A stretch of DNA of 64,000 nt from positions 186,001 through 250,000 of the forward strand of contig CBDAPU010000001.1 in the NCBI GenBank assembly GCA_965198875.1, read 5' to 3'. Positions 37,074 through 44,337 of this stretch are shown here, piece by piece. The stretch's first letter is position 1; each line of letters starts with the position of its first letter. The notes beneath the pieces are model-generated. The model was not told the origin of the DNA, searched no databases, and saw only the letters and a list, made by a program, of their open reading frames with translations. Source of the stretch: CBDAPU01 sp965198875 (lineage in GTDB: Bacteria > Pseudomonadota > Gammaproteobacteria > Eutrophobiales > Eutrophobiaceae). The translations under genes were made by a program, and so were the position numbers.

Positions 37074-38714
37074 ATGGATAAGATCTGGCTCAATCACTAT
37101 CCCCAAGGCGTGGCGCACGAGATCGACGTCACACAATACCGCTCATTGAACGAGCTGATCGAGGGTAGCGTAGCGAGCCATTCACCATCACCGGCCTTTA
37201 GCAATTTTGGCGTCACACTCAGTTACGGGGAATTCGATGACTTATCAAAGGCATTAGCGGCCTATTTGCAACATAAGCTGGGTCTGCAAAAAGGCGAGCG
37301 TATCGCCATGATGTTGCCCAACCTGCATCAATATGCGGTGGCCATTTATGCGGCGTTGCGAATCGGGCTTGTCATCGTCAATGTCAACCCCTTATACACC
37401 GCCAGAGAGCTCATGCACCAGCTAAACGACGCCGATACCAACACCATCATCATCTGGGCCGATGTGTGCGCGACTTTGGCGGAGATAATCGAGGCGACCG
37501 GCATTGAACATATCATCTGTAGCCAGACCGATGATCTGCTGCACATTGATCTGCCGCCAAGGCCCGTCGATGGCAGATTAGAAGACGCCATCTCTTTCAA
37601 GGCGGCGTTAGATGCTGGCCTAGCTCGATCTTACGAGAAGGTCGATGTCAACGGGCGGGATCTCGCGTTTTTGCAATACACCGGCGGCACCACCGGTTTA
37701 TCAAAAGGGGCGATGCTCACCCACGAGAATATCATCGCTAATCTGCTGCAAATTAGCGCAACATTTGCGCCACTGAAGACCGATGAGGGTGAGATATTTA
37801 TCACCGCCCTGCCCCTGTATCACATCTACGCCTTGACCTGTAATTATTTTTCCTGCATCCATGAAGGCGGTTTGAATGTATTCATCACCAACCCCCGCGA
37901 CATGCCCGCTTTTGTAGGCGAACTGAGCAACTGGCGCTTTACCCGGATCACGGGCGTGAACACCTTGTACAACGGCCTTATTCACACCCCCGGTTTTGAC
38001 AAGCTGGACTTCTCCCGTCTGCTGATCACCAGCGCCGGCGGTATGGCCCTGCAAACCGCCGTCTCCGCCAGGTGGCATGAGATCACCGGGCGGGTGATGA
38101 TCGAAGGCTACGGTTTATCGGAGACCTCTCCCGTGCTCACTTCCAATCCAGTGAACATAGACAAACACGTTGGCTCGGTGGGTTTGCCGCTGCCATCCAC
38201 TGACTTATCTCTGCGCGATGACAATGGCGATGAAGTTGAAATCGGCGAGGCCGGGGAATTATGCGCTAAAGGCCCCCAGATCATGGCGGGCTATTGGCGT
38301 GATGAGGAAGCAACGGCGAAGACCATGACCAAAGATGGGTATTTTAAGACCGGCGATATCGCCAGGGCCGATGAGCGGGGCTTCTTCTATATTGTTGATC
38401 GGAAAAAAGACATGATCCTGGTGTCCGGTTTTAACGTGTTTCCGAACGAAGTGGAGGCGGTCATCGCCGCCATGGATGGGGTGCTGGAATGTGCCTGTAT
38501 CGGCGTGCCGGATGAGAGATCCGGGGAGGCCGTGGCCTTGTTTGTGGTAACCGAGCCCGGCGCGGCGGTGGATGATCAAAAAATTAAACACTGGTGTGAA
38601 GATAAACTCGCCCAATATAAAACGCCCAGCATCATTGAATATGTGGATACCCTGCCGAAAAGCAATGTGGGCAAAATACTAAGACGGCAAATACGGGAGC
38701 ATTACCACCCATAA
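37074..38714 (+). CDS. fadD: Long-chain-fatty-acid CoA ligase
   Basis: 546 residues of the ANL adenylate-forming superfamily. The P-loop-like YTGGTTGLSKGAMLTHENI, the adenylate motif GYGLSETSPVLT, the hinge DRKKDMI and the C-terminal catalytic lysine in KSNVGKILRR are all present. It activates fatty acids to acyl-CoA at the inner membrane with ATP. The closest reading is FadD. It lies two genes from the PfaA/PfaD system but on the other strand, so a functional link is only a possibility. Confidence 0.92.
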   Translation: MDKIWLNHYPQGVAHEIDVTQYRSLNELIEGSVASHSPSPAFSNFGVTLSYGEFDDLSKALAAYLQHKLGLQKGERIAMMLPNLHQYAVAIYAALRIGLVIVNVNPLYTARELMHQLNDADTNTIIIWADVCATLAEIIEATGIEHIICSQTDDLLHIDLPPRPVDGRLEDAISFKAALDAGLARSYEKVDVNGRDLAFLQYTGGTTGLSKGAMLTHENIIANLLQISATFAPLKTDEGEIFITALPLYHIYALTCNYFSCIHEGGLNVFITNPRDMPAFVGELSNWRFTRITGVNTLYNGLIHTPGFDKLDFSRLLITSAGGMALQTAVSARWHEITGRVMIEGYGLSETSPVLTSNPVNIDKHVGSVGLPLPSTDLSLRDDNGDEVEIGEAGELCAKGPQIMAGYWRDEEATAKTMTKDGYFKTGDIARADERGFFYIVDRKKDMILVSGFNVFPNEVEAVIAAMDGVLECACIGVPDERSGEAVALFVVTEPGAAVDDQKIKHWCEDKLAQYKTPSIIEYVDTLPKSNVGKILRRQIREHYHP

Positions 38715-38785
38715 CGTCTCACACGGTTAATGATCGATCCCCCCACCCATGCGGATGAGCGCACAGGCTCGCTTTATTCGCCCTT

Positions 38786-39751
38786 ATGATCAAGCCAAAA
38801 GAAAAAGCGCAGTTTCTCTTAAAACTCTCGGCCCTGGAAGATGCTGGCCTGCCCCTGATGCAGGCAATCGAGGCGCAGTTACCGTTAGCCAATAAAGCCC
38901 TCAATCAGATGATGGTTGCCCTGCTCGCCGATCTGAAAGCGGGCAGGCCCTTAGGGGTGGCGGGGTTAAAGTCCGGCCTTCTCTCAGAGGTTGACGGCTG
39001 GCTCATCAAAGCCGCCACCGATGCCGGCAAGCTGGCTACGGCATTAAAACAATTAGCCGCACACTATGAGATGAAACACCAGCTCACACGGCGCATAAAA
39101 AGCCGCTTGCTGTTGCCGGTGTTGCTGTTTGCCCTTGCGGTTTTTATGGCGCCTATCCCCCGGCTGGTATCAGGCGCGATCGATATAACAACCTATTTCA
39201 ACCTCACCGTGCTGTTGCTGCTGAAACTGTCCATCGCCCTGTTGCTACTGATAAAAACACCTGCCTGGTTGAGATCAGGGCGCCCGCCCAGCTTCGGGCT
39301 TGCCGGTGTTGTTGATCGCTGCCTGCTAACACTGCCCATCATGGGCGCATATTACCTCAAACACCACATCACCCGGTTTTTTGAAACGCTGGGCATGCTA
39401 CTGCAAGCGGGCATACCGGCATTTGAGGCCGTGCCAAAATCGGTGAGCGTCATCGACAACAACACCCTTAAGGGGAGCTTCAAGCCGGTGGTGTTAAAGT
39501 TGCAATCCGGGACGACACTCACCGACGCCCTGGCCGTCAATCAGTATATCCCGGCCGAGAGTATTCAACACATCCAGGCGGGCGAGCAGTCTGGTCGGCT
39601 CGATGAGGCGCTGGTGCATTATGCCGGGCGCGCCCGTGCCGAGGTCAATGATAATCTGGAGCAGATCGCCCTGTGGGTCCCGCGGATCATTTACGCAGTG
39701 ATAGCTATCGCCATGGCCCATGCCATCTTCGCTGCTCACGAAACAGTTTGA
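38786..39751 (+). CDS. Type II secretion / type IV pilus inner-membrane platform protein (GspF/PilC family), short
   Basis: 321 residues, shorter than the usual 400 or so. Two T2SSF domains can be seen: FLLKLSALEDAGLPLMQAI near the N-terminus, and FFETLGMLLQAGIPAFEAV near residue 195 with the trailing AGEQSGRLDEAL. Membrane helices occur at about 110-130, 140-160 and the C-terminus. PilC/GspF proteins form the platform for pilus or pseudopilus assembly. No PilB-type ATPase is nearby, although a pilin lies 2 kb downstream. Confidence 0.82.
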   Translation: MIKPKEKAQFLLKLSALEDAGLPLMQAIEAQLPLANKALNQMMVALLADLKAGRPLGVAGLKSGLLSEVDGWLIKAATDAGKLATALKQLAAHYEMKHQLTRRIKSRLLLPVLLFALAVFMAPIPRLVSGAIDITTYFNLTVLLLLKLSIALLLLIKTPAWLRSGRPPSFGLAGVVDRCLLTLPIMGAYYLKHHITRFFETLGMLLQAGIPAFEAVPKSVSVIDNNTLKGSFKPVVLKLQSGTTLTDALAVNQYIPAESIQHIQAGEQSGRLDEALVHYAGRARAEVNDNLEQIALWVPRIIYAVIAIAMAHAIFAAHETV

Positions 39752-39862
39752 AGATAACATTATGGCGGCGTCACCACGATGATTAAAGTGGCATTTCAGT
39801 CTCTTCCGGGCGTAAGAAAAATGGGGAATGTCCCCGTTAATACGACAACATGCTCTGTGCGC

Positions 39863-39892
39863 TTGGTATGAGACGGGCAATAGAGGTATGAT
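39863..39892 (+). promoter_or_regulatory. Candidate promoter of the DarTG1-like operon
   Basis: TTGGTA (39863-39868) and TATGAT (39887-39892) are separated by 18 nt. They match 4/6 and 5/6 of sigma-70 hexamers and lie 50 nt before the toxin start. Confidence 0.4.
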
Positions 39893-39942
39893 GTGGTGCT
39901 GGTAATAAAAAAGACTCTGATAATCTCAAGACAGGAGGATAT

Positions 39943-40479
39943 ATGAAATTAAGCCTTGAAGAATTAATTAAACACATAAAACAATCTCAACAGCATAGAT
40001 ATCTGTACCATTTCACGGATGAAGCGAATTTTCCATCTATTGACAAAAAAGGCTTAGTATCCAAGCAGACAATGCGAAATGAAAGGTGGTGGCCACACAC
40101 AACGGGAGGCAATGAACTTAGTCATTCTCTTGATGCCGATAAGGATATTGATAATTTCGTGAGTCTATGCTTAACACGGGATCATCCCATGGAATACTAT
40201 GCAAAGAAGGAAGGCCGCCTCCTCAACGCCAGGTATCTCGCGATTGAACCGGATGTCTTGAGAATAGAAGGAACAAAAATTGCCTTTGGGGTTGCGAACG
40301 CCACCTCCACAGAGTTAGTGCCCGTCGAATAGGCGATTGATCGGCTTGATATTGAAGTGATTTACAGTCGAACCGATTGGTCTAACAGTGAAATTCAGTC
40401 AAGACTAAAAGTCGCAAAGAAGCTGGAGGTGTTAGTCCCGAACTTGGTGCCGCGTAATCTGATTGTGGGGGTCTACTAA
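39943..40479 (+). pseudogene. DarT1-like ADP-ribosyltransferase toxin interrupted by an in-frame TAG
   Basis: The frame starts at ATG 39943 behind an AGGAGG ribosome-binding site. It reads 129 residues to a TAG at 40330-40332, then stays open for 48 further codons to TAA at 40477. Features of the DarT family (DUF4433) occur on both sides: YHFTDEANFPSI and GLVSKQ, LTRDHPMEYYA and IAFGVANATST before the TAG, and KKLEVLVPNLVP after it. In characterised DarT enzymes the glutamate of this last motif is the catalytic residue; here it would be codon 162, after the stop. DarT enzymes ADP-ribosylate thymidine in DNA. The truncated product should be inactive unless the amber is read through. The antitoxin start abuts the second stop. 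Confidence 0.75.
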
Positions 40480-41121
40480 GTGGCAACCAGGCCCATATTC
40501 ATGCCCGGAAAGAACGGAGCTTTGGTTGAAGAGATTACATGTAGCTTCCCATGGTCGCCTGGTTTTGCCAAGGTACAGAAGCGCAAAAACATCTGGGCGT
40601 TGCATGAGGCGGCACGCAGTTATGGCATTGAAAGGATTCTGGAAATTTCATCGAAATCCGAAGATAAGGTTGGTCAACGCCTAAGTGCGTTCAATCTAAA
40701 ATTAAAGGTTAATGGCGTAGCGCGGTATCTCGAAAGCGTCTATCAAGCCTCGAAGGTTTTTGAAAAATGTGGGCCAAGTCCCCAAATTCTCGACATGGGG
40801 CCGAGAGAGGCAAAGCGGTTTGTAAGAAACCTGGACTGTGGGCGCCTAATCAGCTTTTCATTTGAGCAGGAAAATTACCCACTATCTCCCAAAAACGCCT
40901 TTTACGACTGGCTATACATTCGATCGTTAGCAGAGCACTCAGACTGGATCAAAAAACTCGCCTCCTACGAGGCATATTCAGATATCGAATTCAATCCAAA
41001 ACGCCAGGTAAATTGTCAGGCACGAGCCTTTGCGGAGTTCATGAGTCTTTTGGAGAAATCAGAAGTTGATCGGGTGACGGCGGATTTTAGCTACTTTGCT
41101 AAGATGTTACCTGCCATCTGA
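40480..41121 (+). CDS. DarT1-associated NADAR antitoxin (DarG1-like)
   Basis: 213 residues beginning with GTG directly after the toxin frame's TAA, with no gap. The protein shows the pattern of DarT1-associated NADAR antitoxins: ATRPIFMPGKNGALVEEI, FPWSPGFAKVQKRKNIWALH, LEISSKSEDKVGQRLSAFNL, ESVYQASKVF, REAKR and FYDWLYI. It ends with a segment containing DIEFNPKRQVNCQARAFA. NADAR domains remove ADP-ribose from nucleic-acid substrates, reversing the toxin. No disruption is visible, so the antidote is intact while its toxin is interrupted. The block looks more AT-rich than its neighbours, consistent with acquisition. Confidence 0.82.
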   Translation: MATRPIFMPGKNGALVEEITCSFPWSPGFAKVQKRKNIWALHEAARSYGIERILEISSKSEDKVGQRLSAFNLKLKVNGVARYLESVYQASKVFEKCGPSPQILDMGPREAKRFVRNLDCGRLISFSFEQENYPLSPKNAFYDWLYIRSLAEHSDWIKKLASYEAYSDIEFNPKRQVNCQARAFAEFMSLLEKSEVDRVTADFSYFAKMLPAI

Positions 41122-41201
41122 GTTATGGCTTCTTTGGCTGGCTATTTGTTTGAAACCAGCAATTGCCCTAATGCCTTTGAATTGACAATCACCTTGATTT
41201 A

Positions 41202-41238
41202 ACGGGGCGCCCGCCCACTGACGCCCCGTGTGGTTTTT
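41202..41238 (+). terminator. Terminator between the DarTG1-like operon and the pilin operon
   Basis: An 8-bp perfect stem (ACGGGGCG / CGCCCCGT) with a 12-nt loop is followed by TGTGGTTTTT on the + strand. It lies between convergent operons and could serve both. Confidence 0.7.
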
Positions 41239-41262
41239 GAGGTTAGCCGCTAATGAGACTCA

Positions 41263-41670
41263 TCAGTTGGTGGGGGCGGCAGCAGCAGCATCAGTGCCGC
41301 CACCGCATCCGTCAGTTGCAGTCGGTGTGGCCAGTGCCAATTTTGTTGTAAAATCAGTCCGTTTAGTACCACACTTCCTTACGGCGCCGCCTTCCGATGA
41401 GCCACCGTAGGTGAAGAGGCCATCGTCATGGGCGGTGTTCACACCGATGGCGGAGGCGTTTTCCGCTGTCTTCATCTCAACACCTGCGGAAAGATTGAAT
41501 GCAAAATTCTCCTTAACATACTCGGCATCCCCTGTTAAGGCCGGACATGGGTTAGCGACAGCTCCCTGAAAGCAATTTCTCCCTTCCGTTTTATAATCTG
41601 CTGCAAGGGCGAGATGACCGGGGATGCTCAGTAACAAGATAGCGAAAAGACGCATTGTTTTGTTCGTCAT
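41263..41670 (-). CDS. Secreted protein encoded directly after the truncated pilin (PilA-C-like)
   Basis: 135 residues with a signal peptide (MTNKTMRLFAILLLSIPG, cleavage after LALA). The mature part (about 110 residues) has four cysteines (RNCFQ, NPCPAL, RKCGTK, DGCGGG) and an Ala/Pro-rich tail. It looks like the globular C-terminal domain of a type IV pilin but has its own start at 41670 with a strong AAGGAGGAA ribosome-binding site, 28 nt after the pilin stop. In Geobacter a short PilA-N is followed by a separate PilA-C gene in this way. I do not recognise a closer family. Confidence 0.7.
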   Translation of the reverse strand: MTNKTMRLFAILLLSIPGHLALAADYKTEGRNCFQGAVANPCPALTGDAEYVKENFAFNLSAGVEMKTAENASAIGVNTAHDDGLFTYGGSSEGGAVRKCGTKRTDFTTKLALATPTATDGCGGGTDAAAAAPTN

Positions 41671-41698
41671 GGTGTGTTCCTCCTTATTGGATGTCGTG

Positions 41699-41884
41699 TT
41701 ATTCCGAGGCGGCAATCGCCGCTGACAGGAAGTTACGCGCATCGGCCTGGGCGGCCTTGTCGTTGGCCTTGCGCTTGTAGTCGGCGAACTGCGGGATGGC
41801 AATCGCCGCCAGAATGCCGATGATCGCGATCACGATCATCAACTCGATCAGGGTGAAGCCCTGTTGTTTTTTATCTCTCATCAT
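41699..41884 (-). CDS. Truncated type IV pilin (PilA-N-like, 61 residues)
   Basis: The short basic leader MMRDKKQQG precedes the class III cleavage site and the canonical FTLIELMIVIAIIGILAAIA helix. The mature product would be only 52 residues, ending after ...AAIAASE at a clean TAA. Glu5 needed for assembly is present, and aromatics fall at mature positions 1, 24, 27 and 43. Ordinary PilA is about 140-160 residues. The ATG at 41884 has a GAGGAGG ribosome-binding site. It is divergent from an XRE regulator and cotranscribed with the secreted protein downstream. Confidence 0.85.
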   Translation of the reverse strand: MMRDKKQQGFTLIELMIVIAIIGILAAIAIPQFADYKRKANDKAAQADARNFLSAAIAASE

Positions 41885-41964
41885 GTTCTTTGCCTCCTCA
41901 TCTGGGGGTTAGTAAACAGGTTTGTTTGATGCTCATTCGCACGGCTGTTTCAGGTCTGTTTTAG

Positions 41965-42015
41965 GGACATATAAGCCGTGGACTTATAGAGAGAATAGGA
42001 CATATAGGCCGTGGA
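41965..42015. promoter_or_regulatory. Pair of 18-bp direct repeats in the pilin/XRE divergent promoter region
   Basis: GGACATATAAGCCGTGGA (41965-41982) and GGACATATAGGCCGTGGA (41998-42015) differ at one base and start 33 nt apart, about three helical turns. They lie between the divergent pilin and XRE genes. A pair on the same face of the DNA is the expected layout for a dimeric repressor, most simply the adjacent XRE protein. Confidence 0.6.
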
Positions 42016-42047
42016 TGCAAATAGTTTATTCGGTCTAATCTTGGCCG

Positions 42048-42299
42048 ATGCAAAAACACCCGTACCTGGTTGCCTTAGGACAGCAGATCCGCGGGCTCAG
42101 AGAGAGAAAAGGCTTTACGCAAGAGGGGTTTGCGGCGGCCTCGGAGATTGATCGGGCCTATTACGGGCGCATTGAACGGGGGGAGAGTAACCTCGCGAGC
42201 TTGAATATCATCAAAATCGCCATGACCCTGGGGGTGGAGGTGGGGGAGCTCTACCCGTCGGTGCGCGCCCTTGAGCGGAACAAGGATGTGCAGGGGTGA
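42048..42299 (+). CDS. XRE-family helix-turn-helix regulator
   Basis: 83 residues consisting almost entirely of a Cro/CI-type HTH (LGQQIRGLRERKGFTQEGFA, then DRAYYGRIERGESN and LASLNIIKIAMTLGVEVGEL). Small stand-alone XRE proteins usually repress their own promoter and a neighbour. It is divergent from the split pilin genes, and two direct repeats lie in the shared intergenic region. Confidence 0.88.
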   Translation: MQKHPYLVALGQQIRGLRERKGFTQEGFAAASEIDRAYYGRIERGESNLASLNIIKIAMTLGVEVGELYPSVRALERNKDVQG

Positions 42300-42418
42300 G
42301 GGGGCGTTGTTATTTTGACGGCTGGGAGGATTACGCCTGCCGCGTGTGCAGGGATGAGAAGCGGCATCGTCATTGCCGGCGAGGTGCTGTATGGACGGAA
42401 AACGCAGTATGGAGGTGA
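42296..42418 (+). CDS. Possible 40-residue Cys/Arg-rich small protein
   Basis: A GTG overlapping the XRE stop (GTGA at 42296-42299) opens a 40-codon frame (RGRCYFDGWEDYACRVCRDE, then KRHRHCRRG). It has four cysteines and three histidines, reminiscent of a small zinc-binding unit. The stop-start overlap is the only supporting context. I do not recognise it, and chance is possible. Confidence 0.25.
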   Translation: MRGRCYFDGWEDYACRVCRDEKRHRHCRRGAVWTENAVWR

Positions 42419-42568
42419 TGCGTCACAAGGATCGCAGACCCGGCCTTGCCGGGGGCGCAGTGTCGGTAGCCCGATCTGCCCAGTCATTTTTTTAAGAACC
42501 GGGGCAATACGGCATAACTGCGGTACACCCCAGCAAGAGGCGTGTTGGATCAGACGCTGTAGGATGTA

Positions 42569-44098
42569 TCAGGGGTATGTGTAGGTCGAGATCATGCCTA
42601 ACGGGATCGCCAGGGCCCAGAACAACACCAGCAATGCCGACCAGCCCAGCAACAGCGTGATGGCATAGGGCAACATCAGGGAGATAACCGTGCCGATCCC
42701 GGCATGTTTTACATAACGCTGACAGAAAACCACCACCAGCGGGAAATAGGGCATCAGCGGGGTGATGATGTTAGTGGCTGAATCGCCAACACGAAACGCC
42801 GCCTGGGTGAGCTCCGGGGAGATACCTATCTGCATTAACATGGGTACGAAAACGGGCGCCAGCAGGCCCCATTTTGCCGACGCCGAGCCGATGAGGATAT
42901 TCACCAATGCCACCAGCGATATGATCCCAAGCAGGGTAAGCGGGCCTGACAGGCCCAGCGTGCGAAGAAAATCGGCGCCTTTTATGGACAATAAAACGCC
43001 GATGTTCGATTGCCCAAACATCCAGATAAACTGCGCGCAAAAGAACGCCAGCACCAGATAATAGCCCATCGTGCCCATGGTGTGGGTCATGCCGGCGATC
43101 ACATCTCGGTGGGATGTTATCGTCCCGCAAACATAGCCATACACAACGCCGGGGATGATGAATAATAAAAAGATCAGCGAGACAATGGACTGCATCACCG
43201 GCGCCTGGAAATCGGCGATTTTGCCGTTAAGGCGCAATGCTGAGTCCTCAGGGAAAAGCCAGATAAAAAACCCCATCGCAGCTAACACCACGGCGATAAG
43301 CCCGGCATACAGCCCCCGCCGTTGTGCCGCCGTTAGCTCTTCCATCTGCGGCAGATCTTGTGGGTCGGCATTGATATGCAGCCCTGACAGACGTGGCTCA
43401 ATGAATTTATCCGTTAGCGGCCAGGCGATGAACAACACGAGCAAGGTTGAGACGCCGGTAAAAATGTTATTGCAGAGGATGGAGATGTTGATCTCCGGAT
43501 CAAGCAAGGTGGCGGCGCTTTGTGTGAACCCCTGTAATAAGGGATCCAACGGGCCTGGCATGACAAAATTAGCGGAGAAACCACCGGAGACGCCCGCAAA
43601 TGCGGCAGCAATGCCCGCCAGTGGGTGACGACCGGCAGCGTAGAAAATGATCCCGCCAAGCGGCACAACCAGCACATAGCCGGCATCCACGGCATAGTGA
43701 CTGGCGATACCCACGAGCACCACCACGGGCGTTAGCAGTTTCCCCGGGGTTATCGACAACACGGAGCGCAACACCGCCGAGACAAACCCGCTGTGCTCGG
43801 CGACACCCACTCCGAGCAACGCCACCAGCACCACGCCCAGGGGCGGGAAAGTGATAAACGTGTGCACCATGCTGGATAGAAAATTGGCTAATCCGGGGCC
43901 TGTCAACTGATTGTTCACCTGCACGGGTTCACCGCTTAGCGGATGCAGGGCGTTGAAGTCCATAGAAGATAACGGCCAGGAGAGCAACCACACCGCCAGC
44001 ATCAACATGAGAAACAACATCGCCGGATCAGGCAGGCGATTACCGGCATCCTCAACCCAGTTCAGTATTTTATTCAAAGAGACTGATCTGCCCTCCAT
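42569..44098 (-). CDS. AbgT-family transporter (p-aminobenzoyl-glutamate / antimetabolite type)
   Basis: About 509 residues with 11 to 12 membrane helices and the AbgT hallmarks (LNWVEDAGNRLPDPAMLFL, GVGVAEHSGFVSAVLRS, SHYAVDAGYVLVVPL, and GDSATNIITPLMPYFPLVV near the C-terminus). E. coli AbgT imports p-aminobenzoyl-glutamate and Neisseria MtrF exports antimetabolites; the direction here is unknown. The start at ATG 44098 has an AAGGG upstream; the frame back to 44185 is unlikely. It lies downstream of the NamZ-like gene on the same strand with 239 nt between, so a shared job is possible but not shown. Confidence 0.87.
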   Translation of the reverse strand: MEGRSVSLNKILNWVEDAGNRLPDPAMLFLMLMLAVWLLSWPLSSMDFNALHPLSGEPVQVNNQLTGPGLANFLSSMVHTFITFPPLGVVLVALLGVGVAEHSGFVSAVLRSVLSITPGKLLTPVVVLVGIASHYAVDAGYVLVVPLGGIIFYAAGRHPLAGIAAAFAGVSGGFSANFVMPGPLDPLLQGFTQSAATLLDPEINISILCNNIFTGVSTLLVLFIAWPLTDKFIEPRLSGLHINADPQDLPQMEELTAAQRRGLYAGLIAVVLAAMGFFIWLFPEDSALRLNGKIADFQAPVMQSIVSLIFLLFIIPGVVYGYVCGTITSHRDVIAGMTHTMGTMGYYLVLAFFCAQFIWMFGQSNIGVLLSIKGADFLRTLGLSGPLTLLGIISLVALVNILIGSASAKWGLLAPVFVPMLMQIGISPELTQAAFRVGDSATNIITPLMPYFPLVVVFCQRYVKHAGIGTVISLMLPYAITLLLGWSALLVLFWALAIPLGMISTYTYP

Positions 44099-44337
44099 CA
44101 CTTTGACCCTTCCCCCATATTCATGGTCTATCGCCTCCTGGTGATCTGGATGTGTTCCCCGTCCGATATGCGCGGGTGTTTGCACAGATGGGATGTGCTC
44201 CCTAATACTTTGAACCTCTCCCCCATCTGCCGATCCCCTCTACCCTGCGCCTTTGAAGATGTATCGCCCCACCACTTTGCTCCCTCCACCATCAGCATAC
44301 CATCTGTTTAGTCGTGATATGGCTGGTGATCTGCTTT

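Noticed and set aside
40330..40332. TAG read as pyrrolysine or another recoded residue in the DarT-like gene
   Set aside because: Many genes could not be checked for TAG use, but no pyrrolysine machinery or recoding signal is visible. A nonsense mutation or sequencing error is simpler.
41699..41802. Pilin split explained by a single frameshift joining it to the downstream frame
   Set aside because: The downstream gene has its own strong ribosome-binding site and a signal peptide after the pilin stop, so two separate genes fit better than one broken gene.
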